Shown piece after piece: positions 12,228 through 21,009 of a stretch of 64,000 bases of DNA. Numbering within the stretch: position 1 is the first letter of the stretch; each line of letters opens with the position of its first letter. The translations under genes and the position numbers were made by a program. Below the pieces are notes generated by a model that was given only the letters and a program-made list of their open reading frames with translations, made no database searches and was not told the origin of the DNA. The stretch is from Janthinobacterium sp. (lineage in GTDB: Bacteria > Pseudomonadota > Gammaproteobacteria > Burkholderiales > Burkholderiaceae_D), in the NCBI GenBank assembly GCA_003133225.1, contig PKWL01000112.1:62001-126000 (forward strand). Direction: 5' to 3'.

Positions 12228-13791
12228 GCTCGCCCCCAGCCCCGGCGCCATCGCCGCCAAGCAGGAAATGGCGAGCCGCGTGCTGTCCCGGCGCCGTCTG
12301 CTGCCGTTCATTCAACGCATGAACCCGAAATACATGGCCGGGTGGGTGCATGAGGACATTTGCCGCCGCCTGGAGCGCTTCTCCGACGACGTGGCCGCCG
12401 GTCTATCCCCGCGCCTCATGCTCCTGATGCCACCGCGCGCCGGGAAGTCCGAGATTGCCAGTAAGACGTTCCCCGCGTGGCACATGGGCCGCCACATGGA
12501 CCATGAAATCATCGCCTGCTCGTACAACGTGGGCCTCGCCATGGATTTCTCCAAGAGGATCAAGGCGCTCTTGGAGGATCAAGCCTACCAGACCGTGTTC
12601 GAGGCCAGATTAGACCCGGAGAACAAGTCCTCCGAGAGCTGGGGCCTCCTAAAACAGCCAGGTGGCTACGTCGCAGCCGGCGTGGGCGGCGGGATTAACG
12701 GCAAGGGCGCCCACGTCCTGATTATTGATGACCCGTTGAAAAACGCCGAGGAAGCAGACTCCGCCACCACCCGGGAGGGCATCTGGAACTGGTACGGCTC
12801 GACGGCCTACACCCGCCTCGCCCCCGGCGGCGGCGTACTTATTATACAAACATGGTGGCACGACGATGACCTCGCTGGCCGTCTGCAGGCCGAGATGGCT
12901 GCGGCCCGCCCCGACGACCCGGATGTCGACCGCTTCGAGGTGATCAAGTACCCGGCCATCGCTGAGCACGACGAATACCTCGATATCGACACCGATCTGA
13001 TCGTCGAGACCCAGCCGGCCAATGGCCGCCTCCTGCGCTTGAAAGGCGAGGCTCTGCACCCGGCCCGCTTCGACTTGAAGAAACTGCTCACCATCAAGCG
13101 CACCATCCCCGTGCGCTTCTGGTCCGCCCTCTACCAGCAGAACCCCGTGCCCGACGACGGCAGCTACTTCACCAAGGACCAGTTCAAACGGGGACCACTG
13201 CCGCCGCTCCTTCACTCCAAGGTGTATATCGCCTGGGATTTTGCGATCTCAGAGCGCGCCCACAACGATTACACGGTCGGCACCGTCGGCCTGCAGGACT
13301 ACGACGACGTGCTGCACGCGGCCGAGGTGGTCAGGTTCAAGTCCGGCGACGCCTTTTTTATCGTCGAGTCTATTCTCAATCTAAGTAAGAGGTGGTACCA
13401 TCCGAGCCTAACGATAGGCTTCGAGGACGGGCAGATTTACCGTTCTATCGAGGCTCTACTGAAAAAGCGCATGAGAGAGACGAAGTTCTATCCGTCCATC
13501 GTGGTGCTCAGACCAATCACAGACAAGATGGCCCGGGGGAGAGTGCTTCAGGGCCGGATGCAGCAAGGCATGGTGAGTTTCAATCAGGACGCCGAGTGGT
13601 ACGAGACGGTGAGAAACGAGATGTTGCGCTTCCCAGCCGGTGTCCACGACGACTGCGTGGACTCGATGGCTTGGATGGCCCAGATGGCGGTGGGCAGCGA
13701 GCCGCCGCACCCGCCGAAACCGAAGGCGGCGAAGTCCTGGAAAGATAAATTGCGCGGGGGCATCCTCGGCGCGACCCACATGGCAGCATAG
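12217..13791 (+). CDS. terL: Terminase large subunit
   Basis: 524 residues. ATPase half: Walker A MPPRAGKS at residues 71-78, Walker B VLIIDD at 167-172, and a TWW coupling motif near 212. Nuclease half: RNaseH-like acidic residues D341 (YIAWDF), E403 (GFEDG) and D478/D479 with D482 (HDDCVDS). The ATPase pumps DNA into the procapsid through the portal and the nuclease cuts the concatemer. Length and motif order are normal, so it appears functional. Confidence 0.95.
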   Translation: MTSKLAPSPGAIAAKQEMASRVLSRRRLLPFIQRMNPKYMAGWVHEDICRRLERFSDDVAAGLSPRLMLLMPPRAGKSEIASKTFPAWHMGRHMDHEIIACSYNVGLAMDFSKRIKALLEDQAYQTVFEARLDPENKSSESWGLLKQPGGYVAAGVGGGINGKGAHVLIIDDPLKNAEEADSATTREGIWNWYGSTAYTRLAPGGGVLIIQTWWHDDDLAGRLQAEMAAARPDDPDVDRFEVIKYPAIAEHDEYLDIDTDLIVETQPANGRLLRLKGEALHPARFDLKKLLTIKRTIPVRFWSALYQQNPVPDDGSYFTKDQFKRGPLPPLLHSKVYIAWDFAISERAHNDYTVGTVGLQDYDDVLHAAEVVRFKSGDAFFIVESILNLSKRWYHPSLTIGFEDGQIYRSIEALLKKRMRETKFYPSIVVLRPITDKMARGRVLQGRMQQGMVSFNQDAEWYETVRNEMLRFPAGVHDDCVDSMAWMAQMAVGSEPPHPPKPKAAKSWKDKLRGGILGATHMAA

Positions 13792-13804
13792 AGAAAGAAC
13801 ACAA

Positions 13805-14122
13805 ATGTCGACCCTGAACTCCCCCTTTCCCCCTGGTGTCTGCACCTGCGAGTATGTCCCGAACCGCCCTTGCTCAGTTCACCCTGAACCGATCTTCGGC
13901 GGCCCCAAGTCCGACGGACTCAATGACCACACCCGGGACCGGCTCGAACCGATCGCCGATACATTCAAGCAGAGGGAAGTCGCATTTAACGTCGAGCGCA
14001 CCAAACAACTGGAGCGGCTCACCAAAGAAAAACTCCAACTCACCCAGAACGACACTTCCGAGTTCGACCGCGGGTTCCGCATGGGCATCGAAGCTGCCAT
14101 GAAGATGGGCGGGTGCAAATAA
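13805..14122 (+). CDS. Unknown phage protein between terminase and portal
   Basis: 105 residues. N-terminal part has four spaced Cys/His (CTCEYVPNRPCSVH), possibly metal-binding; the rest is helical and charged. Start at 13,805 (an in-phase frame extends to 13,640 inside the terminase and was not used). Stop overlaps the portal ATG by 1 nt. No family recognised. Confidence 0.65.
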   Translation: MSTLNSPFPPGVCTCEYVPNRPCSVHPEPIFGGPKSDGLNDHTRDRLEPIADTFKQREVAFNVERTKQLERLTKEKLQLTQNDTSEFDRGFRMGIEAAMKMGGCK

Positions 14123-16248
14123 TGCCTATTAACACCGCCCTGGCGGAAAAAGTATTTTACAGATATAGTTATTTAAGAGACAACGGCCACCAGCAGTACA
14201 CGGAGAAGGCCAATACCTGCGAGGCGTTCTTCCGGGGCGACCAGTGGTCCGCCGCCGACGTGCAGGCCCTGCGGGAATCGCGCCGCCCGGCCCTGACCAT
14301 CAACAAGATCATCTCGACCATTGGCAACGTGATGGGCGAGCAGATTTACAACCGCTCCGAAATCTCCTTCCGCCCCAAGTCCGGTGCCGATCCGCAGACA
14401 GCCGACATTCTCACCAAGGTGTTCAAGCAGATCAGCGACAACAACCAGCTCGACTGGCGCCGTTCCGACATGTTCACGGACGGCATCATCACCTCCCGTG
14501 GCTACCTCGACGTGCGCATGGACTTTTCCGAGTCCATCAAGGGCGAAGTGCGGATCGAGTCAATCAACCCGAAAAACGTGATCGTTGACAATGACGCCGA
14601 GGAGCACGACCCGGACAAATGGGGCGAGGTGTTCACGACGAAGTGGGTGACGGCCGACGATGTCGCCGTCCTGTATTCCAAGTCTGATGCCGAGCTGCTG
14701 CGCAACCGCGAGCAGAGCTATTTCCCGTACGGCTTCGACTCGATCGATTACGTCAGGGACAGATTCGGCCTGCCGTTCGATACAAGCATTGGCTCCGGCC
14801 AGAGCTACGACATGAGCCCGGTGATCCGCTCCGTGCGCGTGCTCGACCGCCAGCACCGCGTGTTGGATCGCCAGAAATACTTCATCGATCCGAAGACTGG
14901 CAGCGAGCGCCCCGTGCCAGAAGGCTGGGACCGCAACCGCATCGCCATGGTGTGCAGCCAGTTCGGCTACGAGGTAATTTCCAAGCTGAACCGGCGCATC
15001 CGCTGGACCGTGATCAGCGACAACGTCGTGCTGCATGACGACTGGAGCCCGTACAAGCACTTCACCATCGTGCCGTACTTCCCGTACTTCCGCCACGGCC
15101 ACACGATCGGCCTCGTCGAGAACCTGGTCGGCCCGCAGGAGCTGCTAAACAAAGTCTCCAGTCAAGAGTTGCACGCGGTGAACTCAAGCGCCAACGGCGG
15201 CTACAAGATCAAGACGGGCGCCCTGGCCACGATGTCGGTCGAGGAGCTGGAGCAGAGAGGGGCCGAAACTGGCCTTGTAATTGAAATGACGGGCGCTCTG
15301 GACGAGATCGAGAAGTTGCTGCCGAACGCCACGCCGCAGGGCTTGGACCGGATCAGTTACAAGGCCGAGGAGCACATCAAGACGATCTCCGGCGTGTCCG
15401 ACAGCCAGCAGGGCATGGACCGGGAAGACGTTGCCGCCAAGGCGATACAGACGAAAAAGCAGGCCGCCAGTACCAACATGGCCAAGCCCCTGGACTCCTT
15501 GGTCCGCACCGACTTCATGATCGCCCGCAACGTGCTCGATCTGATCCAGACCTTCTACACCGAGGAACAGATTCTGACCATCACGCACAACCGGGCTGGT
15601 GGCGGCACCGAGGACATCACGATCAACAAGACGGACCCAGAGACGGGCGAGGTCTTGAACGACCTGACGCTGGGCGAGTACGACGTGACCATCTCGTCCG
15701 TGCCGCAGAGGGAAACTCTGGAAGACAGCCAGTTTGACCAAGCTGTGTCCATGAAAAAAGACCTCGGCATGGACATCCCCGACGAGTTCATCATCAACGC
15801 GTCCCGCCTCTTGAACAAGAACGACCTGATCAAGCAGATGGCGGCCAAAACCCAGTCCCCCGAGGCTGTCGCCGCGCAGCAGTTGCAGGTCCGTGGCAAC
15901 ACCGCCGAGGTCGAAAAAACGGAGTCCGAGGTGGCTCAGCATCAGGCCGACGCCAAGCTCAAGGACGCCAAGGCCGGTAAGGACACAGTTACCGCCCAGA
16001 AAGACGCCCAGACCCCCATAGAAGGCCCACAGGAGGAGTCCCAGGCCGAGATGATGAAGGTCCAGGCCGATATTCAGCTCAAAAGGGAAGAGTTCGAGTT
16101 CAAGAAGGAAATCGGGCTGCAGGAGCTTGAATTGAAGCGCCAGGAAACGCAGCAGAAACAGCAGTTGGCCGTGCAGGCGCAGGCCCAGAAAGCCGTCGCC
16201 GACCGCATCGCGGCGAATAAACCCAAAACTCCATCCACCGCAGCATAA
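14122..16248 (+). CDS. Portal protein, P22-like
   Basis: 708 residues from the ATG at 14,122 (TAATG junction). The N-terminal region (FFRGDQWSAADVQALRES... RPALTINKIISTIGNVMGEQ) matches the P22-type portal family, the dodecameric ring at the capsid vertex through which DNA enters and leaves. The last ~110 residues are a highly charged Gln/Lys/Glu coiled coil followed by Ala-rich tail, comparable to the barrel of P22 gp1. Position directly after terminase supports the call. Confidence 0.9.
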   Translation: MPINTALAEKVFYRYSYLRDNGHQQYTEKANTCEAFFRGDQWSAADVQALRESRRPALTINKIISTIGNVMGEQIYNRSEISFRPKSGADPQTADILTKVFKQISDNNQLDWRRSDMFTDGIITSRGYLDVRMDFSESIKGEVRIESINPKNVIVDNDAEEHDPDKWGEVFTTKWVTADDVAVLYSKSDAELLRNREQSYFPYGFDSIDYVRDRFGLPFDTSIGSGQSYDMSPVIRSVRVLDRQHRVLDRQKYFIDPKTGSERPVPEGWDRNRIAMVCSQFGYEVISKLNRRIRWTVISDNVVLHDDWSPYKHFTIVPYFPYFRHGHTIGLVENLVGPQELLNKVSSQELHAVNSSANGGYKIKTGALATMSVEELEQRGAETGLVIEMTGALDEIEKLLPNATPQGLDRISYKAEEHIKTISGVSDSQQGMDREDVAAKAIQTKKQAASTNMAKPLDSLVRTDFMIARNVLDLIQTFYTEEQILTITHNRAGGGTEDITINKTDPETGEVLNDLTLGEYDVTISSVPQRETLEDSQFDQAVSMKKDLGMDIPDEFIINASRLLNKNDLIKQMAAKTQSPEAVAAQQLQVRGNTAEVEKTESEVAQHQADAKLKDAKAGKDTVTAQKDAQTPIEGPQEESQAEMMKVQADIQLKREEFEFKKEIGLQELELKRQETQQKQQLAVQAQAQKAVADRIAANKPKTPSTAA

Positions 16249-16257
16249 AGGACAGAC

Positions 16258-16767
16258 ATGAAATTCCGCAAAAAACCAGTAGTCATTGAAGCCACGCAGT
16301 GGTTCAAGAATGGCGATCATCCAGCAGTGAAGTTGTGGAACCGTGGCGGTCATGTCTACCCCAATGGGACAGCACTTATAGAAACACTCGAAGGTGATCT
16401 GCATGTCACGCCTGGCGACTGGATCATTACCGGCGCCAAGGGTGAGAACTACCCCTGTAAGCCGGACATCTTCGCCGCGACTTACGACGCAGCCGAGCCA
16501 CCGATTGACAACGCACACGTCGCGCCGGGCTGCGAGCAGTTCAGCGTTGGCCACATTAACGCCAACGCCATGCCGCCGCACCAGCAGCGCGTGGTCGATG
16601 AGCGGGTCGAGCTAAGCGACAAATTGGGCAAGCTCGAAGCTTTCGCTAACACCCAATTGTTCGCCGGCCTGGACGAGGCTGAGCGCAGGCGCCTGATGGC
16701 CCAGCATGGCGCCATGTTTGCCTACTCAGCCATCCTCAGCGAGCGCATCGCTGCCTTCCCCGCGTAA
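16258..16767 (+). CDS. Two-domain conserved phage protein
   Basis: 169 residues. Residues 1-75 are the widespread phage module beginning MKFRKKPVVIEATQW with PGDWIITGAKGENYPCKPDIF. Residues about 100-169 (QQRVVDERVELSDKLGKLEAFANTQLFAGLDEAERRRLMAQH) are a second frequent phage helical module, usually seen as a separate small protein. So this looks like a fusion of two common small phage proteins of unknown role. AAGGAC site upstream; no sign of structural function. Confidence 0.75.
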   Translation: MKFRKKPVVIEATQWFKNGDHPAVKLWNRGGHVYPNGTALIETLEGDLHVTPGDWIITGAKGENYPCKPDIFAATYDAAEPPIDNAHVAPGCEQFSVGHINANAMPPHQQRVVDERVELSDKLGKLEAFANTQLFAGLDEAERRRLMAQHGAMFAYSAILSERIAAFPA

Positions 16768-16837
16768 CGACCAGCACCCGGCTTGACCTGGGCGATTGTC
16801 GCTTAACCCCTCAACCCGCAGTCCAAGGATTTAAGAC

Positions 16838-17827
16838 ATGAAATACTCGAAACTACTCCGCTTTCTCCTCGCCCCGTTCTTCCTGTTCGCCGCTGGCGAT
16901 GATGCAGGCGGCGGTACCGGCGGCGCCGAGGTCGAAGACCGCGGCGACACGCTCGCCGACGGCGCGCCGGAACTTGAGATTGACCCGGCCACCATCACCG
17001 ATCCAATGGTCGACGAAGATGAGGAAAAGGAAGAGGAGGGCGAGCCCAAAACCGAGGCCAAGGCCAAGGACGGCAAGAAAGACACCCGCATCCCGCTGGC
17101 TCGTCATAAAGAGATGCTGGACAAGGGCCGCGCCGACATCGCCGCCCTGCAAGCGGAGAACGCCCGCCTGAAACAAGGTACTCAAGTCGCCCAGACCAAC
17201 GAGGCCATCGAAGCGACCGAGGTCAAGCTCGTCGCCATGGAAGGCGAGTACAACAAGCTCTTGGCCGACGGCGAGATCGAGAAGGCCACGGCCAAGATGA
17301 GCGAAATCCGCCGGCTTGAGCGCAGCGTCGGCGACCAGAAGTCCGACATGAAGGCCGAGCAGGCCGAGACGCGCGCCGTCGAGCGTGTGCGCTACGACAC
17401 CGTCGTCGACCGGATCGAGGCGGCGTTCCCCGTCATGAACCCGGACAACGAAGCCTTCGACACCGAAGTGGTGGGCGAGGTGCTGGGCCTGAAGAACGCC
17501 TTCGAGGGCCAAGGCTTGACGCCGTCCGCTGCGCTGCAGAAGGCCGTCAAGTATGTGCTGGGCGCCGAGACAGGCAAGGAAAAAACAGCGGTCGAGGTCA
17601 AGCCGAACGCCACCCCCGCCGAAGTGGCTCTCCTCAGAAAACAAGAAGCCTTGAAGCGCAACATCGACGCCGCCAAGAAGACCCCGGCGTCGACCACCAA
17701 GGTGGGCCAGAACAGCGACGAGCTGGGCGGTGTGCTGAGCGCAGAGACGGCGATGAAACTAAGCCAGGACGCCTTCGCCAAGATCAGCGAAGAAGACTTG
17801 GCGCGCATGAGAGGGGACGTTCTGTGA
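16838..17827 (+). CDS. Scaffold-like coiled-coil protein
   Basis: 329 residues between portal and major capsid genes, the usual scaffold position. Very acidic region at residues 20-75 (VDEDEEKEEEGEPKTE), then a long helical coiled coil (residues ~85-190) and a C-terminal domain ending in a helical acidic tail that could bind the capsid shell. The first 18 residues (MKYSKLLRFLLAPFFLFAAG) are strongly hydrophobic and look like a signal sequence, odd for a scaffold. AAGGATTTAAGAC leader upstream supports the start. Confidence 0.7.
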   Translation: MKYSKLLRFLLAPFFLFAAGDDAGGGTGGAEVEDRGDTLADGAPELEIDPATITDPMVDEDEEKEEEGEPKTEAKAKDGKKDTRIPLARHKEMLDKGRADIAALQAENARLKQGTQVAQTNEAIEATEVKLVAMEGEYNKLLADGEIEKATAKMSEIRRLERSVGDQKSDMKAEQAETRAVERVRYDTVVDRIEAAFPVMNPDNEAFDTEVVGEVLGLKNAFEGQGLTPSAALQKAVKYVLGAETGKEKTAVEVKPNATPAEVALLRKQEALKRNIDAAKKTPASTTKVGQNSDELGGVLSAETAMKLSQDAFAKISEEDLARMRGDVL

Positions 17828-17991
17828 TAAGCGGCCTCGGATTGTTCACGATCATGTTCGGCGAATTTTTACCTCAACCCACCAAGGAGGCGGTTCACGC
17901 AAAACGCGTCACCGGCAGCGACACGATGGACAAAATCACCGGCGAGCCGCGCTATGAAGCCACCAAAACCACACCACCACAAGGAGCATGA
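17824..17991 (+). CDS. Small phage protein with GTG start
   Basis: 55 residues from a GTG that overlaps the preceding stop; AGGGG site 8 nt upstream. An ATG at residue 11 is an alternative start. The N-terminus is hydrophobic (ISGLGLFTIMFGEFL), the rest polar. No family recognised. Confidence 0.4.
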   Translation: MISGLGLFTIMFGEFLPQPTKEAVHAKRVTGSDTMDKITGEPRYEATKTTPPQGA

Positions 17992-17992
17992 C

Positions 17993-18163
17993 ATGAAAGA
18001 CGATTCAGAACTTCGGGTACTCGCAGTGGACTTTGCCTCGCGCCTAAGCACTTGCCATACAACCTCTGTGGAAGTGGTCCGAAGCGCACAGACGATCTAT
18101 GATTTTCTGACGGCCAAAACGCCGAGCAGCGGGGAACCGAACGCCATCGGCGACGAACTTTAA
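17993..18163 (+). CDS. Small helical phage protein
   Basis: 56 residues starting at the ATG at 17,993 with AAGGAG 7 nt upstream. A single helical segment (LRVLAVDFASRLSTCHTTSVEVVRSAQTIYDFLTAK) of a type common near phage capsid genes. No named family. Confidence 0.6.
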   Translation: MKDDSELRVLAVDFASRLSTCHTTSVEVVRSAQTIYDFLTAKTPSSGEPNAIGDEL

Positions 18164-18181
18164 ACTCGTCTCTACTTTTGC

Positions 18182-18198
18182 TCTAAGTAAGATATAAT
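18182..18198 (+). promoter_or_regulatory. TCTAA-type dyad joined to a TATAAT -10 box
   Basis: TCTAAGTAAGA (18,182-18,192) is followed directly by TATAAT (18,193-18,198). No convincing -35 hexamer is present, so the dyad region may replace it through an activator. Lies upstream of the HNH-AP2 gene and about 740 nt ahead of the capsid gene. Confidence 0.5.
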
Positions 18199-18291
18199 AC
18201 AGACTGGCTAGGCTGATCCCCGAAAAGCGCCTTCGTAAAGCGCCTGCCAGTTTCTCTCCTCCTTACGATAACCACGATACGGGTGCGTTCC

Positions 18292-18792
18292 ATGCTAACT
18301 CAAACTGAACTCCAGGCACTATTTCACTACGACCCACTGACGGGAATTTTTACGGCGCTGACTAGCCGAAGAGGCGGTTGCCGGATCGGCAGCGTAGTCG
18401 GATCGCCGCACGTAGCTGGCTACCTTACGGTCATGGTCGAGGGTAAGAACTATCTGCTGCATCGGCTCGCTTGGTTCTATACATACGGCGTATGGCCCTT
18501 GAATGACACTGATCACAGAGACGGCGTGCGGAGCAATAACCGGCTGAAGAACTTGCGCGAAGCCACAAGGGTAGAGAACTGCCAGAACACATTATGGAAC
18601 CCGGGCAAGAGCGGATACCTTGGCGCGTCGAAGGTCGGACACCGCTGGAGGGTTCAAATTAAATCGGGTAACAAGAAACACCATATAGGCTATTTCGACA
18701 CACCCGAACTTGCCAACGAAGCCTACTTGGCCGCCAAAGCCGAGCTGCATACATTCCAACCAGTGCCTAGAAACTCGCCCGCAGTTCTATAA
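18292..18792 (+). CDS. Free-standing HNH-AP2 homing endonuclease
   Basis: 166 residues from the ATG at 18,292 (a GTG at 18,283 is an alternative). Residues about 60-95 (HRLAWFYTYGVWPLNDTDHRDGVRSNNRLKNLREAT) are the HNH nuclease core with the DHxDG and NNRLxNLR motifs. The C-terminal ~55 residues (YLGASKVGHRWRVQIKSGNKKHHIGYFD) are an AP2/ERF-type DNA-binding domain. Such enzymes cut intron-free or intron-bearing target genes and spread by repair. It splits the capsid module between scaffold and capsid, with a promoter-like site on each side. Confidence 0.9.
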   Translation: MLTQTELQALFHYDPLTGIFTALTSRRGGCRIGSVVGSPHVAGYLTVMVEGKNYLLHRLAWFYTYGVWPLNDTDHRDGVRSNNRLKNLREATRVENCQNTLWNPGKSGYLGASKVGHRWRVQIKSGNKKHHIGYFDTPELANEAYLAAKAELHTFQPVPRNSPAVL

Positions 18793-18803
18793 TCTATTTG
18801 CAA

Positions 18804-18814
18804 TCTAAAATAGA
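18804..18814 (+). promoter_or_regulatory. TCTAAAATAGA dyad before capsid gene
   Basis: Lies 11 nt after a second TCTA half-site (TCTATTTGCAA at 18,793-18,803), the same spacing seen at 18,171/18,182. Forms CTATTT...AAATAG. Upstream of the major capsid gene by 122 nt; gives the capsid its own promoter if functional. Confidence 0.45.
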
Positions 18815-18936
18815 GTGGAATAGAATGGCGCTGCAGCACCCGATTTAGGCACGATACGCCTTACCTCGTCAGTCGAGCGACATCGATACCAGCAAAAAGA
18901 GCTTGTATTTATAACTTGACTAAGAGGTAAAGCACC

Positions 18937-20046
18937 ATGTTGACCAATTTCGGATTATTGACCACCCAGCAGAAGACGATTTGGGGTAGGGACCTTTGGC
19001 GCAACGCGCGTAACCAAAGTTTTATTGCAAAATTTTTGGGCAACGGCCCACACGCTCTGGTCCAGCACATCACCGAATTGAAGAAGTCTGAAAAGGGCGC
19101 ACGCGCCGTGATCACCTTGCTCGCCGACTTGACGGGTGACGGTATCGCAGGCGACCGTACCCTGGAAGGCAACGAAGAGCAGATGATCACGTTTGACCAG
19201 GTGATCCGCATCGATCAACTGCGTCATGCCAACCGCCATGAAGGTCGTATGGCTGACCAGAAGTCGATCGTTGAGTTCCGCGGCAACAGCAAGAACGTCC
19301 TGGCCTACTGGCTGTCCGATCGTATCGATCAGATGGCGTTTTTGACCATGGCCGGTATCAGCTACTCGCAGCACAACAACGGCGCCCCGCGTGTCGGCTC
19401 CGACCTGCAGTTCCTGGAGTTTGCACAGGACGTGACTGCCCCGACCAACAACCGCCGCTTCCGCTGGGATAACACGGCCAAGGCGCTGGTCTCGGCCGCT
19501 GCCTCGAACGCCGTGACTGCGACCGATACGGTGGCCTGGGAAATGTTCGTGGCCCTCAAGGCCGCTGCCAAGAACGCCTATGTGCGCGGTGTCATGGACA
19601 ACGGGGAAGAAACCTTCCACGCCTTCCTGACGCCTACGGCGATGGCGAACCTGAAACTCGACCCGACCTACCTCTTGAACCTGCGCCACTCGCAAAGCGC
19701 TTCCAAGAACGACGCGCTCTTTACGGGCTCCTCGGTCAAGATTGACGGCATCTACCTGCACGAGTTCCGCCATGTGCCAAGCACCGTGGGCGCTCTCTCG
19801 GGCTCCAAATACGGCGCCTCCGGCACCGTCGAAGGTGCGCAGATTCTGTTCTGCGGCGCGCAAGCACTCGGCATGGCCGACATCGGCGCCCCTGAGTGGG
19901 AAGAAAAGGGCTTCGACTACGACAACCAGCAAGGTATCAGCACCGGCAAGATCATCGGTTTCCTGAAGCCTCAGTTCGGTTCGATCTACGAGAACAACAC
20001 GGTCCAGGATTTCGGCGTGCTCTCGATCTACGTCGCCACGAAATAA
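18937..20046 (+). CDS. Major capsid protein, N4-gp56-like
   Basis: 369 residues. The segment LADLTGDGIAGDRTLEGNEEQ followed by DQVIRIDQLRHANRHEGRM is the signature of the N4-gp56-like major capsid family (HK97 fold). GAGGTAAAGCACC ribosome site, the strongest in the region, fits high expression. Followed by two terminator-like hairpins that could set the capsid-to-downstream ratio. No HK97-type protease gene is seen, which agrees with scaffold-driven assembly. Confidence 0.85.
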   Translation: MLTNFGLLTTQQKTIWGRDLWRNARNQSFIAKFLGNGPHALVQHITELKKSEKGARAVITLLADLTGDGIAGDRTLEGNEEQMITFDQVIRIDQLRHANRHEGRMADQKSIVEFRGNSKNVLAYWLSDRIDQMAFLTMAGISYSQHNNGAPRVGSDLQFLEFAQDVTAPTNNRRFRWDNTAKALVSAAASNAVTATDTVAWEMFVALKAAAKNAYVRGVMDNGEETFHAFLTPTAMANLKLDPTYLLNLRHSQSASKNDALFTGSSVKIDGIYLHEFRHVPSTVGALSGSKYGASGTVEGAQILFCGAQALGMADIGAPEWEEKGFDYDNQQGISTGKIIGFLKPQFGSIYENNTVQDFGVLSIYVATK

Positions 20047-20076
20047 GACGGCCCGCCGTCCGGGTTTTAGGCCCGG
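20047..20076 (+). terminator. Terminator-like hairpins after capsid gene
   Basis: GACGG-CCCG-CCGTC followed by CGGGTTTTAG, overlapping a second stem CCGGG/CCCGG (20,060-20,076). Starts at the base after the capsid stop. T-run is only four bases, so partial termination is most likely. Confidence 0.45.
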
Positions 20077-20107
20077 CGGCTCCTTCTCCACTGAACAGGA
20101 AATCAAA

Positions 20108-20602
20108 ATGAAACTACTCGCCTCGCGCACAGCCCAGTACCCAATGGTGGCTGAATTTGGCTTCAGCTTCAACAACTGGGTCCTCGACTCGGTCTCGAAC
20201 GCTGCCGTCACCCTTGGCTCGACCGTTGCTCTGGCAACCGATCCGGCCCAACTCGGCTTGTCCGGCCCCGTCGCCAACACGGTCACTTTCGACTGCGTCC
20301 CTCTGCCACCCGGCGCTGTCGTCGTCGGCGGTGAGCTGATCGTCGACACGGCCTTCGTCGGCCCGACCGCAGCGACTCTCTCGCTGGGTATCGCCGGCAC
20401 CTTGACCGAACTCGCTAGTGCCATCTCGCTCTTGACCGCCGCCCGCACCGCGCTCGTCTTGACCACGCCGGAAGCGTCGAGCGCAGGCCAGAACGTGCGC
20501 ATGACGCTCGCCTACACGGTGGCCAACGCCACCGCCGGCCACGCCCGCGTACGACTCATGTACACGGTCGATGGCCGCGCTCAGGAAACACAAATCATGT
20601 AA
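20108..20602 (+). CDS. Capsid-adjacent beta-rich structural protein
   Basis: 164 residues with alternating hydrophobic/polar strands and LPPGAVVVGGELIVDT. The type recurs directly after capsid genes in podovirus-like phages and is usually considered a head decoration or accessory head protein; this is inference from position. AACAGGAAATCAAA leader. No enzymatic motif. Confidence 0.65.
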   Translation: MKLLASRTAQYPMVAEFGFSFNNWVLDSVSNAAVTLGSTVALATDPAQLGLSGPVANTVTFDCVPLPPGAVVVGGELIVDTAFVGPTAATLSLGIAGTLTELASAISLLTAARTALVLTTPEASSAGQNVRMTLAYTVANATAGHARVRLMYTVDGRAQETQIM

Positions 20603-20623
20603 TTGCGGAGTAACACGATCCGT

Positions 20624-20650
20624 CCGGGGGCCACGAGCCCCCGGTCTTTT
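20624..20650 (+). terminator. Rho-independent-like terminator
   Basis: Stem CCGGGGGC/GCCCCCGG with loop CACGA, then TCTTTT. Sits between the accessory head gene and the next small gene, whose ribosome site GGAGGT follows 9 nt later. Likely an attenuator that limits readthrough from the capsid genes. Confidence 0.6.
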
Positions 20651-20671
20651 ATGTACCCGGAGGTCCAAATC

Positions 20672-20980
20672 ATGATGAAATTTATTTCCCCCGTCACGCA
20701 GACCGTCATCTGCCCCACGCGCGTATTGCAGTTCGTCGCCACCGTCTCGACTTCCGTGCCGCCTGATGCCCAGTCCGCCTGCATCGCCGCCGGCTGCGTC
20801 GCTGACGGTACCGAGCTGGCTGGCGACGCCGCCATTGCCCAGGCTGCCGAAGTCGCTGCGACCTACGTCGCCGCCTGCGCCGCCGTCGCGGCCAACAAGT
20901 TAGAGCAGGGCGACAGCGAGACGGGCGAAGTCAATGCCGTGCCGAGCGCCGCCCCCGGCTCACTGATCACCCAGGGCTAA
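20672..20980 (+). CDS. Small Ala/Val-rich structural-type protein
   Basis: 102 residues from ATG 20,672 with GGAGGT spaced 7 nt. Beta-type N-terminus (MMKFISPVTQTVICPTRVLQFVATVST) and an Ala-rich helical second half with four Cys. No family recognised. Located in the head/neck module. Confidence 0.6.
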   Translation: MMKFISPVTQTVICPTRVLQFVATVSTSVPPDAQSACIAAGCVADGTELAGDAAIAQAAEVAATYVAACAAVAANKLEQGDSETGEVNAVPSAAPGSLITQG

Positions 20981-21009
20981 CCAGCCAAACAACCCAAAGG
21001 AGCACCGAC

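Noticed and set aside
15184-16581. Long leftward frame opposite the portal gene
   Set aside because: It is a shadow of the portal gene and neighbours; hydrophobic/Leu-rich composition results from reading GC-rich codons backwards, and no ribosome site or family supports it.
18955-20502. 515-codon frame opposite the capsid gene
   Set aside because: Shadow of the capsid frame with no family support and no start signal.
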